The notes beneath the pieces were generated by a model, which saw nothing but the letters and a program-made list of their open reading frames with translations, made no database searches and was not told the origin of the DNA. A program made the position numbers and the translations under genes. DNA of 64,000 bases from Eudromia elegans (taxonomy: Eukaryota; Chordata; Aves; Tinamiformes; Tinamidae): the NCBI GenBank assembly GCA_003342815.1, contig PTEX01000529.1, forward strand, positions 54,226 through 118,225, in the 5' to 3' direction. This document shows, piece by piece, positions 24,334 to 33,900 of this stretch (position 1 is the first letter of the stretch; each line of letters begins with the position of its first letter).

Positions 24334-25504
24334 GTTCATAGAATCATAGAATGGCTAGGGTTGGAAGGGACCTCTAGAGCTCATCCAGTCCAACCCCCCT
24401 GCACACGCAGGGTCTCCTAGAGCATGTGGCTCAGGGTGGTGTCTAAGCAGTTTTAGAAGATCTCCAGAGAAGGAGACTCCACCACCTCTCTGGGCAGCCT
24501 GTTCCAGGGCTCTGTCACCCTCACTGGTAAGAAATTCTTCCTCAAGTTCCTGTGGAACTTTTGGTGCCTCAATTTTTGGCCATTTCCCCTAGTTCTATCA
24601 CTGGCCACCACTGAGAAGAGGCCAGCCCCCTCCTCCTCACTCCCTGTCTTGAGATATTTATATAAATTGATCAGATCCCCTCTCAGTCTTCTCTTATCCA
24701 GGCTGAACATGCCCAGCTCTCTCAGCCTTTCCTCATAGGGCAGATGTTCCAGGCCCCTAATCATCTTTGTGGCCCTGCACTGGACTCTCTCTAGCAGCTC
24801 CACATCCCTCCTGCACTGGGGAGCCCAGAACTGCACACAGGACTCGAGGTGCGGCCTCACCAGGGCTGAGTAGAGGGGCAGAATCACCTCCCTCGACCTG
24901 CTGGAGACGCTCTGCTTAATGCACCCCAGGATCCCATTGGCCTTCTTGGCCNGACCTGCTGGAGACGCTCTGCTTAATGCACCCCAGGATCCCATTGGCC
25001 TTCTTGGCCACGAGGGCACACTGCTGCCTCATGGTCAACTTGTCGTCCACCATGACGCCCAGGTCCCTCTCTGCGGGNCTGCTCTNCAGGAGGTCGGTCC
25101 CCAGCCTGTAGGCATGTCTGGGGTTATTCCTGCCCAGGTGCAGGACCCTACACTTGCTCTTGTTGAACTTCATGAGGTTACTCGCCGCCCAGTTGTCCAG
25201 TGTGTCCAGGTCCCTCTGGATGGCAGCGCAGCCCTCAGGGCTGTCAGCTATTCCTCCCAGCTTAGTATCATCAGCAAACTTGCTGAGGGAGCACTCCATC
25301 CCTTCATCCAGGTCGTTAATGAATAAGTTGAACAGGACCGGACCNAGGACTGACCCCTGGGGGACACCACTANCCACAGGCCTCCAGCTGGACTCGGCAC
25401 CGCCGATTACTACTCTCTGGGCCCTGTCATTTAGCCAGTTCCTAGCCCACCTCACTGTCCACTCATCTANCCCACTCTTCTGGAGCTTGCCCAGGAGGAT
25501 GCCG
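24334..25504 (-). mobile_element. CR1 LINE, 5'-truncated, young, misassembled
   Basis: Minus-strand CR1 whose tail begins at 24334 (CATAGAATCATAGAATGGCT) and which ends abruptly at about 25504. It encodes the C-terminal half of the ORF2 reverse transcriptase, including [26 protein letters not shown] and the same downstream region as the copy at 5720, with few differences. Six ambiguous bases and a duplicated segment across one N (24895-25009) break the frame artificially. Confidence 0.96.
24895..25009. other. Probable assembly duplication across a single N
   Basis: The 57 bases at 24895-24951 recur exactly at 24953-25009, separated by one N at 24952. Two overlapping read ends were probably joined without merging. 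Removing one copy would restore the normal CR1 layout. Confidence 0.9.
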
Positions 25505-26049
25505 TTCTCTGCTCTCTGCTTTGGTGCCTGGTGCCTGTGACTCCTGCGGGGTGCCGAGGAGGCACGAGGGACACTCTGCACGTTAGCAAACAGGAAAACA
25601 CGTTTGTGAATCGGAAAGGCAGGGAGTGACGTGCCCCTTGTAGGCTCCAGGGTCAGAAGAGACGGGGGGCACGACACGTGGCTTTCCGGGTACACATGGA
25701 ACTAGGCCCACCGATCACAAGGGTGGTCATTGGGACTTTCACAAGCATTTCTGCCGTCTCCGTGGCAATGGTAGGGCTAAGAGGGAAAGAGACCTGGCCT
25801 GTTTTGCAGTGCAAATGGAGGTAATTTTCTTACAGATACAATTCATAATAGGTAATAGGAATGAATGAATGGACTCATTTTGACAACAAAATATGCCAAA
25901 TCAAGCCCTCGGCTTTCAGAAACGGCTCAATTTGGAAGTCATTTGTACAGACAGGATGCTGCGTGGGTCACCATGTTCTCTTGTGCCAGTGGGCAAGGCC
26001 AGCCTCTGGATCACCGGGCATTGTTTATTGTGCTGATTTCCTCCTGCAG
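25505..26049. other. Upstream region of the first OR gene
   Basis: Non-coding. It ends in a pyrimidine-rich tract and CTCCTGCAG (26041-26049), a good splice acceptor for the coding exon of the following receptor. Vertebrate OR genes usually have such an untranslated upstream exon, which I cannot locate. Confidence 0.5.
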
Positions 26050-26086
26050 AGAACCAGCGTGACCCTGCGCAGGCGCCAGCAGCACC

Positions 26087-27061
26087 ATGTACGAGCTCAA
26101 CGACAGCAGCTTCGACCCCATCACCTTCGTCCTGACAGGCATCCCAGGCATGGAGGAGTCCCACATATGGATCTCGGTCCCCTTCTGCCTGATGTACTTC
26201 ACCGCCGTGTTCGTCAACTTGGTCCTCCTCTTTATCATCATCACCGAGAGGAGCCTCCACGAGCCCATGTACCTCTTCCTGGCCATGCTGGCTGTTGCCG
26301 ACCTGATGCTTTCCACCACCACAGTGCCCAAAATGCTGGCAATCTTCTGGTTCAGCGCCAGGGAAATCTCCTTCGACGCCTGCATCACGCAGATGTTCTT
26401 CACACATTTCAGTTTTATCATGGAGTCCTCCGTCCTGCTGGCCATGGCGTTCGACCGGTACGTGGCCATCTGTGACCCTCTGCGATACCCCTCCACGCTG
26501 ACCCCGTCGGTGATCGGGAAAATCGCGGTGACCGCCGTGGTGCGGGCGCTGTGCATCATGTTCCCGCCCGTCTTCCTGCTGAAGCGGCTGCCGTACTGCG
26601 GGCACAACGTCATGCCACACACCTACTGCGAGCACATGGGCATCGCCCGCTTGGCGTGCGCCGATATACAAGCCAACGTGTGGTACGGGCTCACGACGGT
26701 GCTGCTCTCCACCGGCCTCGACGTCGTGCTCATCGCCGTGTCCTACGCGCTCATCCTGCGCGTGGTCTTCCGGCTGCCGTCCCGCGAGGCCCGTCTGAAG
26801 ACGCTGAGCACCTGCGGCTCCCACCTCTGCGTCATCCTCCTGTTCTACATGCCCGCCTTCTTCTCCTTTCTCACCCACCGCTTCGGCCACCACATCCCGG
26901 GCCACGTTCACATCCTCCTGGCCAACCTCTACGTGGTGGTCCCGCCGATGCTCAACCCCATTGTGTACGGGGTGAAAACCAGGCAGATCCGGGAGCGCGT
27001 CCTGCGCCTCTTCTGCCCCGCGGGGCCGTGCCCCTGCTGTGCCCAGCGCGGACAGTGCTGA
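26087..27061 (+). CDS. Class I olfactory receptor, OR52-like
   Basis: Intact single-exon seven-helix odorant receptor of 324 residues, a usual length for the family. It should sit in the plasma membrane or cilia of olfactory neurons and signal through the olfactory G protein. Visible features: N-glycosylation site N5-[16 protein letters not shown] in helix 2; the disulfide Cys C99; [10 protein letters not shown] (about 120-129) at the end of helix 3; extracellular loop 2 cysteines C171, C181 and C191; and NPIVY in helix 7 (about 290). The [14 protein letters not shown] stretch is typical of the OR52 family. The ATG follows a splice acceptor (26041-26049) by 37 bases. One oddity is Val at position 43 in helix 1, where the family normally has the Gly of a GN pair. 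The gene points toward the ubiquilin block. The ligand is unknown. Confidence 0.95.
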   Translation: MYELNDSSFDPITFVLTGIPGMEESHIWISVPFCLMYFTAVFVNLVLLFIIITERSLHEPMYLFLAMLAVADLMLSTTTVPKMLAIFWFSAREISFDACITQMFFTHFSFIMESSVLLAMAFDRYVAICDPLRYPSTLTPSVIGKIAVTAVVRALCIMFPPVFLLKRLPYCGHNVMPHTYCEHMGIARLACADIQANVWYGLTTVLLSTGLDVVLIAVSYALILRVVFRLPSREARLKTLSTCGSHLCVILLFYMPAFFSFLTHRFGHHIPGHVHILLANLYVVVPPMLNPIVYGVKTRQIRERVLRLFCPAGPCPCCAQRGQC

Positions 27062-28469
27062 GAGGTGACGCGTGGCCTGGAGAAGAGCCAAGTGCGACAG
27101 CCCTTCTCGCCCTGGAGAAACAGCAGGCCCAGGAAGCTCAAGGGAAGCTGGAGGCGACAGTTTCGGGAAATCTGGGCTTGGAGGGTCAGCCCCTTCATTG
27201 CTACCACTCTCTCCTAGAGACGCTTCCCCCGAACTACCCATCTCGCAGAGGCTGGGGCAGAGCGTTCAGATGAGGGTTATCAACACTCTTGTGCCTGCTG
27301 ATCTGTCACCAACAGCTGCTGCTCCCGTTTGCTCTCCTACCGCCTCCTTTCTCTGCGTGCTTTCGCATACCGTGTCGGTGCGAGACCAAAAGACACCAGA
27401 GCAGAGCCTGGTTCGTGGGCTGCAGCTGTGTGGACCAAGCGCCGTTCGCTGCAGCGCGGAGAAGAGGTCACCCTCCTGCCTTCGTAGGCGCAACCTGCAC
27501 CACTGAAGGACCTCAGGACCTCCTGCTGCTCCGTGAGTTTATGTGAAGAGCCCTGTGGGGCTGGGAGAGGCTTCAAGGTCCTTTGTGTGAGGGACACGCA
27601 TCCCTTCAACCACGATGTCCAAGGCTGGACTGTAGACTCTAGTGCTGAGCACAAAGATCTCCTAAGGCCGACAAATCCCACAGGGAAATTTCCTCCTTAG
27701 GGAAAATACTGCACTGCTGGGCAGTGCTCAGTGCGAGGCCCATTTCAGCTCCAGATCCTTTGCGGATCGTGCTTCTGCCCGACCAGTTAACACCACTGCT
27801 TCCTTGTCATACTTTTGAATCCTCCTTCAACATGAAGACAGACTTACTGAACTTTTCCTCGGTCCTCACATTAGTGTATGCACCAAGTGCACCAGTAATA
27901 CCATGTTCCACCTAGTGTCGGTGGTAATCTGCTTCAGACAGTCGTGAAAAGTGCTGCAAGTCTCAAGAAGGAGTGCTAGATACTGCAGTAGGAGCAGCCT
28001 GCCAGTCCGGGACATCTGCATTCGGCCTGGGCTTAACCTCGTCGCCACCCGGGCAGCAAGGAGAGCAGCTCTCTTCCTGACCTCCCCTCTACCCGGCACA
28101 CACGGCAACGCTGGCAGATGGACGAAACAGCAGCTCTGCTTCGGTGACTCTCACACGATGGGGACCATGAGGTGGGGAGAGACCCGCATCTCCATGTGTG
28201 TGCACCAGCACTGCCAAAATCAGGCGGCAGTGAAGACCCACAGGGCAAAGGGCAGGAGAGCAGCCCTGGAGACCTCCTGGAGCAGCTTTCAGGACTCATG
28301 CTGCAAAAAGACATTTGGGATGGATTTTTTGGTCTCATCATTTGAGCACCCTGGAGACACTGCAGCCGTTGTGCCACGAGGCAGCTCCAAGGCCTCCGCG
28401 AAGCCCCCGCTCCAGCAGCTCCAGCACCCACATTCCCACGCTCTGCCCTGGGTGTTGCAGCCGGTGGAC
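27062..28469. other. Intergenic, no gene seen
   Basis: No coding or repeat signature recognised between the OR gene and the CR1 fragment. No clear AATAAA signal was found close after the OR stop codon. Confidence 0.4.
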
Positions 28470-28770
28470 ACAGTGCCAGGGTCCCTGCAGAGTCTCATGG
28501 GACCACAGAGCAGCTGAGGTTTGCAGGGACCTCTGGAGACCCCCTGGTCCAAACCCCTGCTCCCAGCTGGGGCAGCCTGAGCCCAGGATGTGCCCCATTG
28601 GGTTTTGAGCATCTCCAAGGACAGAGAACCCACGACCTCTCTGGACAACACTGTATTTGAGGACCCTCAGAGTGAAAGACAAAAGTGTTTTCTCATGTTC
28701 AGGAGGGATTTCCTGCGTTTGGGTTTGTGCCCTCCCCTCAGAACAGGTTTCACACCAGTGAGAGCAGGTA
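28470..28770 (-). mobile_element. Old CR1 LINE 3' fragment
   Basis: Reads like the avian CR1 3' region in reverse. In order it has GGGACCTCTGGAGACC, CCTGGTCCAAACCCCTGCTC, GGGTTTTGAGCATCTCCAAG, CACGACCTCTCTGGACAAC and GGATTTCCTG..TTTGTGCCC. It is more diverged than the copies at 5720 and 24334 and belongs to a different CR1 subfamily. Confidence 0.85.
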
Positions 28771-28914
28771 CCTCCACAGACTACTGGAGTCCACTGGCAG
28801 TTCAAGGAGACCCCACCATTGCCCCTCCAGCAGCTCCTCTGGGCTCTGGTGGCACCGAAGGCTTGTTCAGCGCTGGGGAGCACCTCAAAGCTGAGGCATC
28901 AGTGTCCCTGCCAT

Positions 28915-28970
28915 CGTGATCCCTGGTCTTAGAGATTCCCTCCAACCTTAACCATTCTGTGATTCTGTGG
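28915..28970 (+). mobile_element. CR1 LINE 3' tail fragment, opposite orientation
   Basis: GATTCCCTCCAACCTTAACC, followed by ATTCTGTGATTCTGTG, is the plus-strand CR1 tail. It lies about 150 bp from the minus-strand fragment, forming an inverted pair. Confidence 0.8.
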
Positions 28971-29133
28971 GAGGCCACTCAGGGATGAGAAGCAGGAGGG
29001 AATGTGCATGAGCCAGGAGACTTTGGCATAAACACCCGATATACACAAGGCTTACGTACATATGTAAGACAAAACTTGATACAGAACTCAGCTCAGGTCA
29101 CTTCCAATCTGCTCCCATGGTGAAGAAAATACC

Positions 29134-29157
29134 GTGATGTCGGCAGCGAGGTCACAG
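29134..29157 (+). promoter_or_regulatory. Paired CRE-like element of ubiquilin gene 1
   Basis: GTGATGTC, six bases, then GAGGTCACAG. The same two blocks with the same six-base spacer occur before the other two ubiquilin genes (36423 and 39271). It lies 306 bp upstream of the chosen ATG. The match to the cAMP response element TGACGTCA is imperfect here. Confidence 0.55.
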
Positions 29158-29439
29158 AGCAGAGACACAATGACAGGGTTCCTCGGAGCACGGCGCGGTG
29201 ACAACGGGTCCCTGGAGCACAGCGGGGCCCAGGGACAGCACTGGCCACCGACAGAGCCCTTTGCTACTGCTGCGTGTGGATGGAGATGCCTCCCCTCACC
29301 CGGGGCTCTCCCAACACCGGCTTCTAGAGCAGCTGGCGGAGCTGGCGGCAGGGACGTGAAGAACGTGGGTCGAGTGTCCAGCCCCCCCACCCTTACCCCT
29401 GCTTCCCCCAGGCACCATTTCTCCAAGGATGGTCACAGC

Positions 29440-30804
29440 ATGGATGCCCCTGGAGATGCTGCCCCAACGGTCAGGGTGACCGTGAAGACGCCGCGGCGGC
29501 AGGAGGAGTTCGCCGTGCCCCTCGACAGAGGCATCCGGGAGTTCAAAGGGGAGGTGTCCGTGCGCTTCTCCTCTCCCGCCAGCCAGCTGGTGCTGGTCTC
29601 CGCTGGCAGGATTCTGAGGGATCACAAGACCCTGGGTGAGTACGATATCCATGATGAAGCCACCATCTACCTGGTGGTCCATTCGCGAAGGGGATCCCAG
29701 GGCCATCTTGGCCAGCAAAGAAGCTCTTCCCAGGGGATTTTCAAGATCACAGCAGAGGGAACTGGCATCCCTGGACTGGAGACCGAGAGAGGCTCCACTT
29801 TCAATGCGCAGGACCTGCAGGGACTTATAAGCAGCTTTGGCTTGAACACAGTGCACTTGCCTGATCTTCAGAGCCAACTGTTACCCAGCACCGACGTGGC
29901 CCCGCTCATAGAAACCCCCCTCATTGAGGACATGCTTTCCAGCTCTGTTCTCACTAAGGAAACATTCACAGACAGCCCTCTGAAGCAGATAACCGTCCAG
30001 AAAATCCCAGAAATCAGCCACTTCCTTAGCACTTCGGATTCACTGATGCTGGAGCTCGCTAGGAGCCCTGTGACCGTGCGGGAAATACTGAGGAACCCCA
30101 AGGACGTGGAGGGCTGCCTGGCGAGCCTCCTGGGTGGAGACGGCGCCAGGCACCCGGGCAAGGCCGAGCAGACGGTTCTGAGGCAGCAGAGCCCCCTGAA
30201 GCAGCCTGGGGACCAAGTCTTGGCCGCGCTGAGATGCTGCCCGTCCAGAGTGGGCAAGCACGGCGTCCCGCACGTGGAGATGCAGGAGCCGTTCCCGAGG
30301 GCTCATCCGCTGCAGCCCGGCTCCCACGGCACCGGTGCGCAGAGGGACCCCGTCCCCGCGGCAGCGGCCAGACCCAAGGACGGCTCCGCCGTGGTGGTGC
30401 TCATGACCATAAGGAGGCTCCTGGAGCAGGTCGTCAAGCAGCTCTTGCAGGACATGGTCTTGTCCCTTCGCGGGAGAGGCGGGGGGCGCCTGCCAGGCCA
30501 GCCGCCGGAGCCGTCCGGGGCGAAGGCGGCCCAGGGGCAGCCGCAGTCCTGGGGCTTGGAGGCCCTGGGGGCCGAGCTGGGGCCCCGGGGGCTGCGGGTG
30601 CTGCTGCAGGTGCTGCAGACGCTGCAGAAAGCGGCCGCGGACGCCGGCGTGACGGCGCAGCTCGTGTGCCTGCTGGAGGGGCTGCTGAGCCTCGGCGAGG
30701 CCGGCGGCGCCGCGCTCGCGCCCCACGGGCCCCACGGCGCCCCGCGCCCCACGGCCGCGCTGTGGGGGGCACCCCGCGTGCAGCAGCACGAGGGCCCCAA
30801 CTGA
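29440..30804 (+). CDS. Ubiquilin-like protein 1 (UBL + weak STI1, no UBA)
   Basis: A single open exon of 454 residues. Residues about 10-82 form a ubiquitin-like domain (VRVTVKTPRRQEEFAVPL through LVLVSAGRILRDHKTL and IHDEATIYLVVH), the part of ubiquilins that docks on the proteasome. Residues about 160-222 are a decayed STI1-type region in which IPEISHFLSTSDS and VREILRNP can still be aligned to the neighbouring paralogues. Near 384-420 is a Leu-rich helical stretch. There is no C-terminal UBA, so binding to ubiquitin chains is not expected. The start was chosen because the UBL follows at once and the context is ACAGCATGG. An in-frame ATG at 29170 would add 90 residues with no recognisable domain, and CTTCCCCCAG (29402-29411) could be a splice acceptor before the ATG. 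The last 600 bases are extremely GC-rich. This is the most diverged of the three paralogues, UBQLNL-like by layout and position. Confidence 0.85.
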   Translation: MDAPGDAAPTVRVTVKTPRRQEEFAVPLDRGIREFKGEVSVRFSSPASQLVLVSAGRILRDHKTLGEYDIHDEATIYLVVHSRRGSQGHLGQQRSSSQGIFKITAEGTGIPGLETERGSTFNAQDLQGLISSFGLNTVHLPDLQSQLLPSTDVAPLIETPLIEDMLSSSVLTKETFTDSPLKQITVQKIPEISHFLSTSDSLMLELARSPVTVREILRNPKDVEGCLASLLGGDGARHPGKAEQTVLRQQSPLKQPGDQVLAALRCCPSRVGKHGVPHVEMQEPFPRAHPLQPGSHGTGAQRDPVPAAAARPKDGSAVVVLMTIRRLLEQVVKQLLQDMVLSLRGRGGGRLPGQPPEPSGAKAAQGQPQSWGLEALGAELGPRGLRVLLQVLQTLQKAAADAGVTAQLVCLLEGLLSLGEAGGAALAPHGPHGAPRPTAALWGAPRVQQHEGPN

Positions 30805-30947
30805 GCGGGCGCCGCGGGAGCCCGCGGGACGCGGCCCCTTGGCGGCGGCGGCGGGCAGCGCGGGAGAGCGGCCGGGGCGCCGCTGTGTCCACCACCCGCA
30901 GCTGCCGTGACGTCGAGAGGACAGGGAAAGAGATTCATGACTTCAGA

Positions 30948-30953
30948 TTAAAA
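30948..30953 (+). terminator. Possible poly(A) signal ATTAAA
   Basis: ATTAAA 144 bases after the stop of the first ubiquilin gene, followed by T-rich sequence. A canonical AATAAA at 31197-31202 is an alternative. Confidence 0.4.
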
Positions 30954-33900
30954 AGTTCTTACATCTTTCAACACTTGGCTTTATCTTTTATTTTTTTTTT
31001 TTTAATTTTTTATTCATGGTTTTGTCCAAGGTGGGAATCCCGTGACAATCCCAGGGGAATTGTTAAGTGTGTGGCTTAAGAGCTGTTGGCATGGCAGTGA
31101 TGACAACAGAGCTGCTTAAAAATGCTACTGGATTTTCTGGATGTTCTGGACATTTTTATGTCCTCGGAATATTTGTGTGAGTGTTGGGTTTTCTTTAATA
31201 AAAAGCGTATTTCTTCAGCTATGTCCTCACTTTCTGATGGGAGACTTGGCCGCTGCCCAGACAGGGTGTCATGGGAGATAACAAGCATAGGCAGAACATG
31301 GATACGTTTGGGGGGCAATCAGACGTTTAAGCCTCCCGGGGCGCAGGGGACCTGGAGTCGCCTCCCGGTAGCTGTTGCAGAGGTTGCAGCAGGTTTTACT
31401 GGGCAGCCGGTGGCCACGAGACCCTCGTGCGAGTGCGGACGGTGCCAACAGCCCTGCCCGGCCCCGGGAACGCGTCCGCCGGGTGACCCTGCTGCTCTAG
31501 GGCCTTCGACCGCCTGCGACAGCAGCCGACCTGCTGCCACGGCCTGCCGGTGTCCAACTGCCCCTCCGTTGGGCGGCATCGCTGCCGGGCAGCTCGGCTC
31601 GCGGTGCTGCCTCCCGCGCTCCTCGCTGCCGCTCCGCCGCAGCCGCGCCGAGCCCGTGCCCGGCTCTCAGCACTGCCGCCCGTGTTTCAAAACCTGAGAG
31701 TGCCCTGGAGGGGGTCCCTGCTGTGAGCGCCAGCAGGAGACCTGCACCACCACCACCCCCCGAGCAGGGGCAGGTAGGACCCTCTGCTGTGCAAACCCTG
31801 CAAACCGGGGCAGAGCCGGCTGCAGAGCTCCCAAACCACGGGAAAGTGACAAAAAACGGGGAAACGAGCAGCAGTGTCTGTGCCCCGGGGGCTGCGGTGG
31901 GCATGCAATCAGGTGCAGCGAGCGAGCTCGTTTCAGGGATCATTCCAGCTCCCTGCATTTCCAGGAACTGCCCTGCAGAAGTGAGCAAGCAGCCTGGAAA
32001 TGCCATCCCGTCTCCCAACGCGCTGCTCCGAGGATGACGGCGGCAGCGGCTCAGGTCCTGCAGAGACCCGAGTCAATGAATCACCCGCTCAGCAGTCACT
32101 GCCCGAGGGGACACACGTAATGGCATATTAGCCAGCTGATCAGGGAGATTTATGCTTCCCGCACGGTTAAATTGCTAGCTTAATAGCTCCCACAAGTTGT
32201 GAAAGAAGAACTCGTGCACTTTCCATTTCATTTCTCTCTTTAAAGGCCCCTCCGCCTTTCTTTGGCACCATTGGCACGGCAGGCTGTTTGTAGGCATGTC
32301 TGGACCTTTTCCCTGGGCAGGAGGGAGGGATTTTCACTCCGTTTCCAGCAGATGTGCAATTTGGCTCTCCACATTTATGTGCATTGAGGAGTCAGTAGGC
32401 ATCTGAAGGCCAGATCAGGCTTGTGCTGAGTCAGGTTTTCTGCATGTTTTGAAGAAATGCCCTAAAATGGTATTTGGATGTTTTACTGAGTAAAAATGGA
32501 GGTAAGCACAGCTTTTGGTGCGCACGAAGCTTTTAAGTGTTTCAAGCTAAAGTGCCACATTTCCATTCATTCCTATTGCTGTCTGCAAACAGTACTCCTT
32601 TATTAATTGTCCTTCCTCTGCAGGGCTCTGTGGCTAATAAACAATAGGAGCAAAGCTTAATGATTTTCCTTCATCCTGCCTCCATCATCGTAATGCCTTT
32701 GCAGATGTTAGTTAATTAATAAAAGTTCCCAGGGCACCTCATGAAGGGCACATAATAAATAGCACATCCTTGTAAGCTGTCGTGCCTAAAGGGAGACAGG
32801 GGCTCCGCAGCGAGGACGGGGGGATGGCCGCTCTGCTCTGCTCTGCTCTGCTCTGCTCTGCTGCGCTGGAGCTCCTGCTGCTCCCCAGAGCTCTCCAAAG
32901 GTCCCTAGCAGTAAGGAAACTGCTGGAGCGCACTTCCTTGGGCTCTGGTGTGCAGCGCTCAGGGTCTCTGATGGTTTCTAGAGGGAAAAGAGTGGTTCAA
33001 CGGAGGAAATAAACCCACCACTCTTTTCTGAAACCCCAGATGAGGCTAAAAGGTTTAGCTGGTGAGAGCTGCTGGTGAGAGCTTCCAAAATCCTCTGCAC
33101 CAGGCTTTGCAAAAAGCCAAAGCAGATCCTGATCCCACGTCCTTCCAGTCCAGGGGCAAACGTGACTCACACGTGGCTGGCGAGTCTCTTCTTGCTCCGT
33201 GCTCATCCGCGCAGCCCTGGAAAGCCCTCGGAAGGCCGGGATGAGGCACCGAACCTGCAGAGCTGCTGCTGTGTGTGAAAGAAGAGGCTTCTGTTGCCCA
33301 GCCCTTTTGGGGGATAAAGGGAATTCTCCTGCCTTTCACACTGCTTACCCTCAGGGGAGCGACCTCTCACATGGGCTACAGACCAGGGCCTTTACGGGTC
33401 GCTTTGGCTAATGCGGCATCCTGCGTGGAGGGCAAGAAACGAAGCTTGGAGAGAGGAAAGTGACCAACAGACAGTGGAAAAATGGACCAGATGTGGATGT
33501 TTTGATATGTTCAGTGATACCTGGTATGTTAGGAAAAAAGCCCTTAAAAAAGCGCTCTTTCCATCATGCGCTAAGGCTTATACCAAAAATAGGAAAATGA
33601 GATTATCAGAGGAATCTGAAACTGCGTCATTTGACATCGACTCCAAATAAAATAATACAAAAGTGAATATGAGACTTGATCGATAAAGTGTAAAAAGGGA
33701 AGAATGTAATTAATGTCAATCAGTGCTTGTTTTTAGAGTTTCATTTCCACGGGGTCATGCCATTTGGTGTTCTGGTGGCTTCCACGTCTGGGTGATAGGA
33801 TTACCTGAGGTGTTTGGTTTTCACAGGAACCTCATGGGCAAGAGCACACCTCCCCATAGACAAAGCAGGCGCTAATGGAGCACAGAATGGCTAAATGCAA

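Noticed and set aside
25916..27241. 441-codon minus-strand frame opposite the OR52-like gene
   Set aside because: Antisense shadow of the GC-rich receptor exon, rich in His/Glu/Asp, as expected from reversed OR codons.
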